A stretch of 62,911 nucleotides of DNA from Anaerolineales bacterium (GTDB taxonomy: Bacteria > Chloroflexota > Anaerolineae > 4572-78 > NAK82): NCBI GenBank assembly GCA_020343875.1, contig CP070811.1, positions 2,514,128 to 2,577,038 on the forward strand, given 5' to 3'. The stretch's first letter is position 1. Every line of letters starts with the position of its first letter. Of the stretch, positions 24,917-34,705 are shown one piece after another. A program made the translations under genes and the position numbers. A model generated the notes under the pieces. The model was not told the origin of the DNA. It did no database searches and worked only from the letters and a program-made list of their open reading frames with translations.

Positions 24917-27607
24917 ATGAGCGACATCAGTGATAGAGATCAATCGGATGCTGAGCTGGAAGCCATAGAAACTCAGGAATGGCTCGAATCCCTGGACTAC
25001 TTACTGCAACAGGGAAAACCCGAACGAGTCCAGCGCCTCTTGCGGCAGCTGGAAGCCCACGCCCATAGGGCTGGGGTACGGTTGCCATTTTCCGCGAATA
25101 CACCTTACCTCAACACCATCCCGGCTGAAAGGCAGCCTCCTTTTGCCGGTAGTCGAGAAATTGAGGGGCGCATCAAGAGCCTGGTCCGTTGGAACGCTAT
25201 GGCCATGGTAGTGCGAGCCAACCGTGAAGAAGACGGCATTGGGGGACACATCTCCACCTACGCTTCAGCCGCGACGCTGTACGAAGTTGGTTTTAACCAC
25301 TTCTTTCGGGCCAGAGGAGACAATTACGATGGCGACATCATCTACTTCCAGGGTCATGCCTCCCCCGGCATTTACGCCAGGGCCTTTCTAGAAGGCCGCC
25401 TGACCCCGGAACACCTGGAGAATTTCCGGCGCGAGTTGAGGCCCGGTGGTGGCCTGTCCTCGTACCCCCATCCCTGGCTGATGCCTCATTTCTGGCAGTT
25501 TCCCACGGTTTCAATGGGCTTAGGCCCCATCATGGCCATTTACCAGGCCCGCTTTAATCGCTATCTTGAGGATAGGGGCTTGAAGCAGGACACCGGGGCA
25601 AAAGTATGGGCTTTTCTGGGCGACGGGGAGACCGATGAACCGGAGGCACTCGGCGCGATCACCCTGGCCGCCCGCGAAAAGCTGGACAACCTGATCTTTG
25701 TCATTAACTGCAACCTGCAAAGATTGGACGGCCCGGTGCGCGGCAATGGCAACATCATTCAGGAACTTGAACGTATCTTCCGAGGCGCAGGCTGGAACGC
25801 GATCAAAGTCATCTGGGGAGATGATTGGGACCCTCTCCTGGCCAGAGATGACGCGGATATCCTGGTCAGGAGAATGGGAGAAGTTGTTGACGGGGAATAC
25901 CAAAAGTACACCGTTGAAAGCGGTACCTATATCCGCGAACACTTCTTCGGCGTTGATCCACGCCTGCGCAAGATGGTGGCCCACCTATCTGACGAACAAC
26001 TCCAAAAGCTAAGGTTGGGCGGGCACGACCCCGAGAAAGTCTATGCCGCCTACAAGGCCGCCACGGAACATACAGGATCGCCCACCGTCATCCTGGCCAG
26101 AACCATCAAAGGATATGGGCTGGGGGAAGCTGGAGAAGGCAAGAACGTAACCCATCAGCAGAAAAAACTGAATGAAAAGGAGTTGCGCGAATTCCGCACT
26201 CGCTTTGGCATTCCCATATCCGATGAGGAGGTGGCCCAGGCACCCTTCTACAGGCCTCCGAACGACAGCCCAGAAATGCAGTACCTCCACCAGCATCGGC
26301 GGAAGCTGGGCGGTTACCTGCCAAGCCGCGTCGTCAACCTTACCTCCCTGCACACCCCCTCCGAAGAGCTGTTCGAGGAATTCTATAAAGGTACCGCAGG
26401 CCGGGAGGTCTCCTCCACCATGGTCTTCGTTCGCATCCTGGCCAAACTGCTGCGCGACAAGGAACTGGGCAGAATGATCGTGCCCATCGTACCTGACGAG
26501 GCTCGAACTTTCGGCATGGAAGCCTTGTTCCGCCAGGTCGGCATCTACTCTCACATCGGCCAACTCTACGAGCCGGTTGACGCAGCCAGCTTGCTCTTTT
26601 ATAAGGAAGCCAAGGATGGCCAGATCTTGGAAGAGGGGATTACCGAGGCTGGTTCGATGGCCTCCTTTATCGCAGCCGGTACCGCGCATTCCACTCATAA
26701 CCTCAACATGATCCCATTCTTCATCTACTACTCTATGTTTGGACTCCAACGCATTGGTGATCTTATTTGGGCTGCCGGCGATATGCGCTGTCGGGGGTTC
26801 CTGGTCGGCGCCACGGCTGGCCGCACCACACTGGCTGGCGAAGGACTCCAGCACCAGGACGGACATAGCCATCTTTTAGCCTATGCCGTGCCCAATCTCA
26901 TCGCATACGACCCAGCCTTTGCCTATGAACTGGCGGTAATCATCCGAGCCGGCATCCAACGTATGTTCACCCAGCAAGAGGATCTCTTCTACTACTTGAC
27001 GGTAGGCAACGAGAATTATGCCATGCCCCCCATGCCAGAGGGCGATGGGATCAAAGAGGGCATTCTCAAGGGAATGTACAAGTTCAGGCCCTCAGACAAG
27101 CCGAACCCCGGATTCCGGGCTCAACTCTTTGGCAGTGGCGCCATCTTGAACGAGGTTTTGAGGGCCCAAGAGATCCTGGAAGAGCGGTACGATGTGGCTG
27201 CTGATGTGTGGAGCGTGACCAGCTACAAGGAACTACGCCGCGATGGGCTTGAAGTAGAGCGATGGAACTTGCTACACCCCACCGAGCAGCCCAAGGTCCC
27301 CTATGTCAGCCAATGTCTTGCGCCAACGCCTGGAGTCCTTGTGGCAGCCTCCGACTACGTAAAAGCCTTGCCTGACTCCATCTCTCGCTGGTGCCCCAGG
27401 CCTCTCCTTTCTCTCGGGACAGACGGCTTCGGGCGGAGTGACAGCCGTCAGGCTCTGCGTGATTTCTTCGAAGTGGACGCCAGATATGTCACCCTGGCCA
27501 CATTGGCCGCCCTGGCCCGTGAGGGACAAATCGCCTTCGATGATGTCGATGAGGCAATGCATGACCTGGAAATTGAACCCGCCAAAGCAAACCCTATGAT
27601 TTCATAG
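24917..27607 (+). CDS. aceE: pyruvate dehydrogenase E1, homodimeric type
   Basis: 896 aa, as usual for AceE. Decarboxylates pyruvate with TPP and acetylates the lipoyl group of E2. Motifs: GGHISTYASAATLYEVGFNHFF, YFQGHASPGIYARAFLEGRL, the TPP site FLGDGETDEPEALGAI...NCNLQRLDGPVRGN, and EGLQHQDGHSH near 640. First gene of an operon with E2 (16 nt) and E3 (6 nt) directly downstream. SD GGAAG. It is unrelated in architecture to the alpha/beta E1 at the left end. Confidence 0.96.
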   Translation: MSDISDRDQSDAELEAIETQEWLESLDYLLQQGKPERVQRLLRQLEAHAHRAGVRLPFSANTPYLNTIPAERQPPFAGSREIEGRIKSLVRWNAMAMVVRANREEDGIGGHISTYASAATLYEVGFNHFFRARGDNYDGDIIYFQGHASPGIYARAFLEGRLTPEHLENFRRELRPGGGLSSYPHPWLMPHFWQFPTVSMGLGPIMAIYQARFNRYLEDRGLKQDTGAKVWAFLGDGETDEPEALGAITLAAREKLDNLIFVINCNLQRLDGPVRGNGNIIQELERIFRGAGWNAIKVIWGDDWDPLLARDDADILVRRMGEVVDGEYQKYTVESGTYIREHFFGVDPRLRKMVAHLSDEQLQKLRLGGHDPEKVYAAYKAATEHTGSPTVILARTIKGYGLGEAGEGKNVTHQQKKLNEKELREFRTRFGIPISDEEVAQAPFYRPPNDSPEMQYLHQHRRKLGGYLPSRVVNLTSLHTPSEELFEEFYKGTAGREVSSTMVFVRILAKLLRDKELGRMIVPIVPDEARTFGMEALFRQVGIYSHIGQLYEPVDAASLLFYKEAKDGQILEEGITEAGSMASFIAAGTAHSTHNLNMIPFFIYYSMFGLQRIGDLIWAAGDMRCRGFLVGATAGRTTLAGEGLQHQDGHSHLLAYAVPNLIAYDPAFAYELAVIIRAGIQRMFTQQEDLFYYLTVGNENYAMPPMPEGDGIKEGILKGMYKFRPSDKPNPGFRAQLFGSGAILNEVLRAQEILEERYDVAADVWSVTSYKELRRDGLEVERWNLLHPTEQPKVPYVSQCLAPTPGVLVAASDYVKALPDSISRWCPRPLLSLGTDGFGRSDSRQALRDFFEVDARYVTLATLAALAREGQIAFDDVDEAMHDLEIEPAKANPMIS

Positions 27608-27623
27608 AGAAAGGACCGTAGAG

Positions 27624-28970
27624 ATGGCAACCGAACTCAGACTCCCCGAACTGGGCGAAAACATCGAAACCGGTCAGGTGGTCAAGGTCCTGGTGTCTCC
27701 CGGCGACAGCATTAGCCCAGGGCAGGCGGTGCTCGAGCTGGAGACCGACAAGGCTGTGGTTGAGGTACCTTCCTCAGTGGGAGGGACTGTCACGGGACTC
27801 TATGTCGAAGAGGGCCAGGAAATCAAGGTTGGACAACTCATCCTGGCTGTGGAGGCGGCCTCAAGGGAAGCAGAGCCCCAACCCGAAACACAACCCCCGG
27901 TAGAAACACAGGAACCAGTCGTCGCCAAGGAGCCGGCTCAGCTTGAAGAGGCTGTTGGCGAAGTCGAGCTGGCTGAAGAGGAGCCTGATGCTGAGCAAGA
28001 GTTGCCCAAAACCGAAGTCAGCCCCGCTCCGGCCCTAGACCGCCCGCCTGAGACACCTGCTGCGATTGCCCCGGCTGCCCCCTCCGTCCGGCGGCTGGCA
28101 CGGGAATTGGGGGTTGACATCAACCAGGTGCCCGGATCCGGCCCTGGGGGCCGGATTTCAATGCAGGATGTGAAAGACTACGTGCGCCAACTCAATACAC
28201 AAGCCGCCCGCGCCAGACCCCTCACGCAAGAACCGCCGGCTCTACCACTGCCGGATTTTGCCAGGTGGGGAGAAGTACAACGGGCGCCCATGAGCAACAT
28301 TCGCCGCACCACCGCCCGGCGGCTGGGCCAGGCCTGGTCAACCATTCCCCACGTGACCCACTTCGAGAAGGCGGACATCACCGAGTTAGAAGGGCTGCGC
28401 AAGCGTTACGCCAGCAAGGCAGAAGCGGCCGGTGGAAAACTGACCGTTACAGCCATTATCCTGAAGGTGGTTGCGTCTGCCTTGAAGGCATTCCCCAAGT
28501 TCAATGCCAGCCTGGACATGGCCAACCAGGACATCATCTACAAGAAGTATTACCACATCGGCGTAGCAGTAGACACCGAGCATGGGCTGCTCGTGCCCGT
28601 CATCCGGGATGTGGACCGGAAGAATATCCTCGAGCTATCGGTCGAGCTGACCCAAATCTCGGAGAAAGCCAGAACCAGAAAGGTCACCCTCGAGGACTTG
28701 GAGGGGAGTACCTTTACGATCACCAACCTGGGCGGAATCGGGGGCGTTAATTTCGCACCCATCATCAACCCCCCAGACGTGGCCATTCTGGGCATCGCCC
28801 GCGCCAGCAGAGAGGCGGTTTTCAAGGATGGAGGCTTTGAGCCCCGCCTGATGCTGCCTCTGTCTCTTTCTTATGATCATCGTTTGATCGACGGTGCAGA
28901 CGCTGCCCGCTTTATGCGCTGGGTGGCCCAAGCCATTGAGCAACCTTTCCTGCTCAGCCTGGAGGGCTAA
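27624..28970 (+). CDS. aceF: pyruvate dehydrogenase E2, dihydrolipoamide acetyltransferase
   Basis: 448 aa. One lipoyl domain (1-78; lipoyl Lys43 in ETDKAVVEVPS), an Ala/Glu/Pro-rich hinge (80-150), the E1/E3-binding domain (about 154-188, VRRLARELGVDINQVPGSGPGG) and the catalytic acetyltransferase domain (about 218-448) with SYDHRLIDGADAARF, the active-site His. A single lipoyl domain makes it shorter than the three-lipoyl enterobacterial form. Passes acetyl groups from E1 to CoA. Confidence 0.95.
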   Translation: MATELRLPELGENIETGQVVKVLVSPGDSISPGQAVLELETDKAVVEVPSSVGGTVTGLYVEEGQEIKVGQLILAVEAASREAEPQPETQPPVETQEPVVAKEPAQLEEAVGEVELAEEEPDAEQELPKTEVSPAPALDRPPETPAAIAPAAPSVRRLARELGVDINQVPGSGPGGRISMQDVKDYVRQLNTQAARARPLTQEPPALPLPDFARWGEVQRAPMSNIRRTTARRLGQAWSTIPHVTHFEKADITELEGLRKRYASKAEAAGGKLTVTAIILKVVASALKAFPKFNASLDMANQDIIYKKYYHIGVAVDTEHGLLVPVIRDVDRKNILELSVELTQISEKARTRKVTLEDLEGSTFTITNLGGIGGVNFAPIINPPDVAILGIARASREAVFKDGGFEPRLMLPLSLSYDHRLIDGADAARFMRWVAQAIEQPFLLSLEG

Positions 28971-28976
28971 GTAGCT

Positions 28977-30401
28977 ATGAGCAAAGACCCGAATTCGACG
29001 CAGCTGGCCGTGGTTGGGGGTGGGCCAGGTGGATACCCTGCTGCATTCCTGGCGGCCGATCTGGGTATGCAGGTCACCTTGATAGACCTGGAGCCCAAGC
29101 CGGGAGGCGTCTGCCTGTACCGGGGTTGCATTCCCTCCAAGACCTTGCTGCACGTGGCCAAGCTGCTGGGCGAAACGCACCAGGCTGCTGAATGGGGCAT
29201 TCAGTTTCCTGATCCCGAGATAGATCTCGACCAGCTGCGCGCCCGGAAGGAGAAAGTAGTTCAGCAATTGACGGGAGGATTGGGTCAGCTGGTCAAACAA
29301 CGTAAGATCAGCTACATCCAGGGGAGAGCCACTTTCCTGGATGCCAGAACCTTGAAAATCCAGGACTCAGCCGGCCAGGAAGAGATCTTGAACTTCCAGC
29401 ACGCGATCGTAGCCACCGGGTCCCGGCCTGCCACGCTGCCCAATCTGAGCCTTGAAAGTGAGCGCCTGATAGACTCTACCAGCGCCCTGGAACTGGCCGG
29501 CATTCCAAAGACCATGTTGGTCATCGGAGGCGGCTACATCGGCCTGGAACTGGGGACGGTTTATGCCGCGCTGGGCACGCAGGTGTCTGTGGTGGAAATG
29601 ATGCCAGGCCTGCTGCCAGGGGCAGACCGGGACCTGGTAAGGGTTCTTTCCAAGAGACTGGAGAAGCTGTTCCACTCCATGATGCTCAACACCACGGTTG
29701 CCGAGATAGGTGAAGTAAAAGGCGGTATCCAGGTCAGATTGGAAGGAGACGTCGAAGAAGCAGAGCAGACTTTTGAGAAGATCTTGGTAGCAGTCGGCCG
29801 CAAGCCCAACTCCAGTGGCCTGGGCCTGGAAAACACCAGGGTGGAAATCAACCAGCGCGGCTTCGTTAAAGTGAATCAGCAACGCCAAACGGCCGAGCCG
29901 AACATCTATGCGGTTGGCGACATCGCCGGCGAGCCCATGCTCGCCCACAAGGCAACCCACGAGGGCCTGGTCGCAGTAGAGGCCATCGCCGGACACAAGG
30001 TCGCCTACGAGCCTCACGCGATACCCGCCGTGGTGTTTACCGATCCGGAGCTGGCCTGGTGTGGGCTGACCGAAACACAGGCCAAGCAAGAGAACATCTC
30101 AATCGAAGTAGCCCGCTTCCCCTGGGGAGCTTCCGGGCGCGCCACAACCCTGGGTCGAAACGACGGCCTCACCAAGCTCATCATAGAGCCGCAGACCGAA
30201 CGGGTGCTGGGAGTCGGCCTGGCGGGGGCCGGCGCCGGCGAGTTAATCGCAGAGGGCGTACTGGCTGTTGAAATGGCTGCCCTGGCCTCCGACCTCCGGC
30301 TGAGTATTCACCCGCATCCAACCCTATCGGAAACGATCATGGAAGCAGCTGAAGTCTTTTTCGGGCAGAGTACGCATGCCTACCGCCCCAAACGAGGCTG
30401 A
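28977..30401 (+). CDS. lpdA: dihydrolipoamide dehydrogenase (E3)
   Basis: 474 aa flavoprotein. FAD site VVGGGPGGYPAAFLAA, redox-active disulfide Cys46/Cys51 in GGVCLYRGCIPSKTLL, NAD site VIGGGYIGLELG, second FAD motif YAVGDIAGEPMLAHKA, and the C-terminal catalytic HPHPTLSE His-Glu pair. Reoxidises E2 dihydrolipoyl groups with NAD+. It is the only E3 seen, so it may also serve the E1 alpha/beta system at the left end. Confidence 0.95.
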   Translation: MSKDPNSTQLAVVGGGPGGYPAAFLAADLGMQVTLIDLEPKPGGVCLYRGCIPSKTLLHVAKLLGETHQAAEWGIQFPDPEIDLDQLRARKEKVVQQLTGGLGQLVKQRKISYIQGRATFLDARTLKIQDSAGQEEILNFQHAIVATGSRPATLPNLSLESERLIDSTSALELAGIPKTMLVIGGGYIGLELGTVYAALGTQVSVVEMMPGLLPGADRDLVRVLSKRLEKLFHSMMLNTTVAEIGEVKGGIQVRLEGDVEEAEQTFEKILVAVGRKPNSSGLGLENTRVEINQRGFVKVNQQRQTAEPNIYAVGDIAGEPMLAHKATHEGLVAVEAIAGHKVAYEPHAIPAVVFTDPELAWCGLTETQAKQENISIEVARFPWGASGRATTLGRNDGLTKLIIEPQTERVLGVGLAGAGAGELIAEGVLAVEMAALASDLRLSIHPHPTLSETIMEAAEVFFGQSTHAYRPKRG

Positions 30402-30550
30402 ATCCAGGCTAATCCTTGGCGAAGCTGGTACCACTCGCGGTTGATCCGGCTTGCTTCACGGAGACACACTGGCCTCTGTCGACGTTGGTCACCGCCCTCA
30501 TAGGTGCCATCCCGTCAACCAGCCCTACCTCTTCCACCAGAGATAGCCGG

Positions 30551-31555
30551 TCAACTCCCGTTCCCGGTCGATTCGTCGGGAGACTGTGAACCCGTTGCCG
30601 GGGCCGGCGTAGGAGGGGGCACGATGAAATCATTCCGTGTCTTGTCCAGGAAGCTGCTGGCGGTGTATTCAGGCAGCCACACGTAGTAGGGCGACTCGGA
30701 CCACTTGGCCACGTAGTTGTTACGCTCCCCGGCATCCTTGGCTCCAATCCGCAGGCTATACGCCTGGCCCTCTTCTGTCTCAAGCGTCACCACTGCCCCG
30801 GCCTGGTCCAGCCCGAACCAGTCCTCTTCTTCCCGCCCAATCGGCTCAGCCATGCGCAGGCTGCTGGCCTGCCCCAACAGTGTGTTGAATCCGGCCTGAT
30901 TGAACTCCTCGCCCTCTCCCAGCCCCTTCATCAGCCACTCTTCGTCCGATCCCCGTTCAAACTCAAACTCACCGTTCGCATTCTTCAGGCTGAGCGCCAC
31001 GGTCGCGGACTGGGGCAGCGTGTAGTACAGCGTAACAATCCACCTGCCTGCGGACGCATCAACTTCGTAACTGGCCAACTCACTGGTCAAATAGGTCTCC
31101 GGCCCATCCGCCGCCCGGACGTGGGTCGCATTGGCCTGCGGCGAGCTACCTACATACAGCTGGTAAGCAGCTCCATCCGCCATTTCAAGCTCAATCAACC
31201 GCTCAAAGTCATCCTCGGCCACCTTCAGCCGCTTGTGACTCGACTCGGTGCGCGTCACCTGCCGGTTGGCCTGCAAACCCTCGATTTTCTCCAACAACGT
31301 GGATACTTTCTCACCATCGGCCGGATAATCATCTACCTCCGGCAGCACCCAGCCCTGCGATTCCTTGGCCAGGGCCACCCGATTTTCATCCGAGTCAGTC
31401 ACGCTCAGGCTGACCACCTCGTCGGCCCTGAGTCCTTCCAGCAGAGGGCCGGCTTCTACCCCGGAACCCCCCCATCGGGGCCAGAAAACCACGGCCCCCA
31501 GCACAATCTGTACGGCCAGCAAGACGCTCAAGACTTGGTTGCGCCTGTTCATCAT
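30551..31555 (-). CDS. DUF4340 domain protein, ABC-system accessory
   Basis: 334 aa with one N-terminal membrane helix (VLSVLLAVQIVLGAVVFW), the rest outside. DUF4340 pattern: SVTDSDENRVALAKESQGWVLPE and GAVVTLETEEGQAYSLRIG. The protein ends in a Pro/Ser-rich tail. Typically found beside GldA/GldF/GldG-type ABC genes, as here (84 nt after the fusion gene). Function unproven; probably an extracytoplasmic partner of that complex. Confidence 0.85.
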   Translation of the reverse strand: MMNRRNQVLSVLLAVQIVLGAVVFWPRWGGSGVEAGPLLEGLRADEVVSLSVTDSDENRVALAKESQGWVLPEVDDYPADGEKVSTLLEKIEGLQANRQVTRTESSHKRLKVAEDDFERLIELEMADGAAYQLYVGSSPQANATHVRAADGPETYLTSELASYEVDASAGRWIVTLYYTLPQSATVALSLKNANGEFEFERGSDEEWLMKGLGEGEEFNQAGFNTLLGQASSLRMAEPIGREEEDWFGLDQAGAVVTLETEEGQAYSLRIGAKDAGERNNYVAKWSESPYYVWLPEYTASSFLDKTRNDFIVPPPTPAPATGSQSPDESTGNGS

Positions 31556-31639
31556 GGTCCTCCTTCTCGGCAGAGATTAGACTTTGGAAATTGGAGGTCA
31601 GCCAGCTTGCTCCAGTCTCCAACCCTTGCTCTCCAGCCT

Positions 31640-34570
31640 CTAACCCCCAATCTCCGAGGCATTCTCGGCTTTTTCAACCGGACTGAGCACCAGGGGTCGC
31701 TCGTTGCGTTGCCGCCAGCGCCACACCAGGCCGACGCCCACCAGGGCCAGCAAAGCCAGCACGTAATTCAAGCCCTCCCAGAAGGATTGCTGCTCCTCCG
31801 TCAGCGGGGCCAGGACCCGAATCGACGAGCCCCGGGCCCGAATGTCCAACAGGTCCAGATCCTGCACCGACCAGTCCACCGTGTTTTGCATAAAGGCCAG
31901 GTTATTCAGGTATCGATCCCGCGTCAAGGCCGCCGATATGTCAAACACCGTATCATTCACAAACTCAGCGCTGCCGATCACAACCAGGCGTGCGGATGCC
32001 GGAGATTCTTCAATCGTGCCCACCGCCGGCGGGGGCGTCTGCGGCCCGCCCGCTTCGCCCGCCTCCGTCGCCCCCGGCTCACTCCCTTCGCCCCCAGCCT
32101 CAAACGGCGATGCCCTGTCTTTGTAATAACTCTCAAACACGCCCTGCACCGATACCGCCAGCGGGTGGCTGGCCTGTTCCCCTTCCACCGGGAAACCCCA
32201 CTCCGGGTACCCCTCCAGGTCAGGCTGGATGTCACTATCCGCCCGCAGCCACGAGGCCGGGCTCGAGCGCAACAGCGTCACCACCTGCCGTTCCGCATTC
32301 TTCTCCGCATCCACCTCCACCGGAGAGGCCCACTGCATGGTCACCGCCGGCAGCCCGGCCACCACCACACTCTCCGCGTCCATCCCATCCGGACGCACAT
32401 CCACGAAGAAGGGATAGTTGATGGCCTGGATCTCCTGCACCTGCAAGCCCCCCAGGTCCCGGCTCACCTGTACCGGAAAAGGCTCGTTTTGCGGGTCCAT
32501 CACCAGCGTCTGCCCCACGCTGATGCCGTAACTCCCCAGCATCTCCCGCAACCCGCCGTCCACCCCCTTCAAGCCCAATGTGCCCGCAAACGGGTCCACC
32601 TCCAGCACGTAGTTCCCCGCCGCCACCACCACCGAGCCCCCGCGCATCAGGTACTGGTCGATGGCATACCGCTCTGCCTCACTCATCGCCTGCGGCGCTA
32701 TCGCCACCAGCACATCCACATCCGCACCCACCTGACCGCCGCTCAGATCCACGGCTCGTACCTCATACCCCTGCCGCAACTGCTCTCGGATCGTCTCATA
32801 GCGTGCCAACGAGGGCAGCGGCTGGCCGAACGGGTCCGTGCTGGCCTGCCCCGCCGGTACCCACAACCCCACTACTTTCAGAAATCCCGTTGAGGACCGC
32901 TTGATGGCCGATTCTATGCTGCTCCGCACGCTGGCCTCGCTCAGGTCCCCCCCCGGATACAGCAACTGCGCCTGGTCCCCAATCTGCAACACCATGTGCA
33001 GGTAATAGCTCTGCTCCGAGAAAAAGGATATCGGGATGGGCTGCAGCCCATATTGTTCCAGCAGCATCTGCCGATTGAGCCCACTGCCCGGCTGGTCCGG
33101 ATCTACCACCCTGAAGCTGAACTTGCCCTGCGACTCAGCCTCAATCTCCCGGGCCACCTTTTCGATGGTGGCCTGAGCCTGCTGCAGCGGTTCCGGCAGG
33201 CTGCCCGGCGTCACAAACAGGGTCATGCTGGCCGGTTCCTCCAGCGTCCCCAACACGCTGTCGATGCTCTGGAACCCGTATACCGCCTTCTTGATCGCGC
33301 TGGTCAGGTCATATTCCAGGTTGCGCAAACCCACTTCCACACTGCCGTCCCGATGCGCCTCCACCTCGATCAGGTCCCGGAAGCTGAGCACCTCACTCTG
33401 GTCACCGTAGCGGATCAGCACGTCGAAATAGGCATTCACCACCGATGCCCCATACCGGTCTGCCGCCTGCAACGGGGTCGGCCGGATGCCATACACCTGG
33501 TTGGCCTCCAGCTCCTTGTCCGGCTCCTCAAGCGGATCCACCACCTCCACCACCACCTTGCCCTGCGCGGCAATTTCATACTCCCGCAAGGTGTCCCGGA
33601 TGCGCGGCACCAGCGGCGCCAGCAGCGGATGCGTCTTTTCACTGAAGTAGCCCCGGATCAGCAGCGGTTCCTCCAGATTGCTCAGCAGGTCCCGCGTCGT
33701 GCCCGACAGGCTAAACTCCCGCTGCGCGGTCAAATCCAGCCTGGCCCCATTGATACCGAAAAGCCAGCCATTCAGCGCCACCAGGTTCAGCCCGATCAGC
33801 ACAGCCGTCAACACCACGTTCCGCCGATACCTGACTGTCTGCTGCCCCATGCTCCAGCGTTTGCTATCCAGTGAGACCACGTTCAGGGCCAGAAACAGAC
33901 CCGCCAGCGACAGGTAGTAGACCAGGTCACGCAGGTCGATCACGCCCCGCTCTATGCTTTCAAAACGACTGCCCGTCCCCACCGCCCGCAGAACTTCCGC
34001 CACCGAGCCGCCCCAAAAGTCAACCACCCCCCGCGAGCCGACCAGGTACAACAAGCCCCCCAACAACGCCGTCGAGATCAGGGCCACGATCTGGTTGTCC
34101 GTCCGTGATGACAGGAACAGGCCCAGGGCCGCGTAGGCCGCCGCCAGCAGGATAGCCGCCAGGTAGCCCCCCACCACCGGCCCCGGGTCCAGGTTGCCCA
34201 ACAGCCCAACGCTAATGGGCAGAAACAAGGTCAGAGCCAGGGCCACCACCACCAGCGCCATGACCGCCACAAACTTGCCCAGTACCAGTTGCACCGGGTG
34301 TACCGGCAGCGTCAGCAGGATCTCCAAGGTGCCCGAGCGTTGCTCCTCACTCCACTGGCGCATGGTCAGCGCCCCCACCAGGAAGATCAGCAAGATGGGC
34401 ATCCATCGAAAAAGGGGCCGCACGTCGGCCAATCCCCGGGCGAAGAACGTATCCACCCAGAAGAAGGCAAACAGGCTGACAGCCAGGAACCCCCCTATGA
34501 AGATCAGCGCCATAGGCGACCCAAAGTAGCTGTCCAATTCCTTGCGGGTAATCGACATGATCTCTTTCAT
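31640..34570 (-). CDS. ABC-2 permease fused to GldG-type auxiliary domain
   Basis: 976 aa. Residues 1-240 form an ABC-2 permease like GldF (KELDSYFGSPMALIFIGGF; WSEEQRSGTLEILLTLPV) with six helices. A further helix (about 255-275) begins a GldG-like unit: ARLDLTAQREFSLSGTTRDLL, a large extracytoplasmic auxiliary domain (about 285-900, with VVVAAGNYVLEVDP) and a terminal helix (about 933-950, basic tail). In Bacteroidota the two parts are separate proteins. ATG at 34558 is an alternative start. The ATPase gene is 135 nt upstream. Transported substrate unknown. Confidence 0.88.
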   Translation of the reverse strand: MKEIMSITRKELDSYFGSPMALIFIGGFLAVSLFAFFWVDTFFARGLADVRPLFRWMPILLIFLVGALTMRQWSEEQRSGTLEILLTLPVHPVQLVLGKFVAVMALVVVALALTLFLPISVGLLGNLDPGPVVGGYLAAILLAAAYAALGLFLSSRTDNQIVALISTALLGGLLYLVGSRGVVDFWGGSVAEVLRAVGTGSRFESIERGVIDLRDLVYYLSLAGLFLALNVVSLDSKRWSMGQQTVRYRRNVVLTAVLIGLNLVALNGWLFGINGARLDLTAQREFSLSGTTRDLLSNLEEPLLIRGYFSEKTHPLLAPLVPRIRDTLREYEIAAQGKVVVEVVDPLEEPDKELEANQVYGIRPTPLQAADRYGASVVNAYFDVLIRYGDQSEVLSFRDLIEVEAHRDGSVEVGLRNLEYDLTSAIKKAVYGFQSIDSVLGTLEEPASMTLFVTPGSLPEPLQQAQATIEKVAREIEAESQGKFSFRVVDPDQPGSGLNRQMLLEQYGLQPIPISFFSEQSYYLHMVLQIGDQAQLLYPGGDLSEASVRSSIESAIKRSSTGFLKVVGLWVPAGQASTDPFGQPLPSLARYETIREQLRQGYEVRAVDLSGGQVGADVDVLVAIAPQAMSEAERYAIDQYLMRGGSVVVAAGNYVLEVDPFAGTLGLKGVDGGLREMLGSYGISVGQTLVMDPQNEPFPVQVSRDLGGLQVQEIQAINYPFFVDVRPDGMDAESVVVAGLPAVTMQWASPVEVDAEKNAERQVVTLLRSSPASWLRADSDIQPDLEGYPEWGFPVEGEQASHPLAVSVQGVFESYYKDRASPFEAGGEGSEPGATEAGEAGGPQTPPPAVGTIEESPASARLVVIGSAEFVNDTVFDISAALTRDRYLNNLAFMQNTVDWSVQDLDLLDIRARGSSIRVLAPLTEEQQSFWEGLNYVLALLALVGVGLVWRWRQRNERPLVLSPVEKAENASEIGG

Positions 34571-34705
34571 GGTTTGAACCTCTTCATAACCTCTGCCATT
34601 CCGTGGGCACTAGACTGTAGACAGGCTGGAGCAGAATCGTTTGCCTCTTTTCTGCCGCCTCTTGCCTACAGCCCTCTCTCTCACGCCTGCCGGTTGCTGT
34701 CAGCA

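Noticed and set aside
30402..30550. Gene fragment between lpdA and the DUF4340 gene (minus-strand frame to 30409)
   Set aside because: The frame runs out of phase from inside the DUF4340 gene and its translation resembles no family I know.
31121..32893. 590-codon plus-strand frame
   Set aside because: Antisense shadow of the GldFG fusion and DUF4340 genes; rich in His, Arg and Pro as expected from a complementary GC-rich frame.
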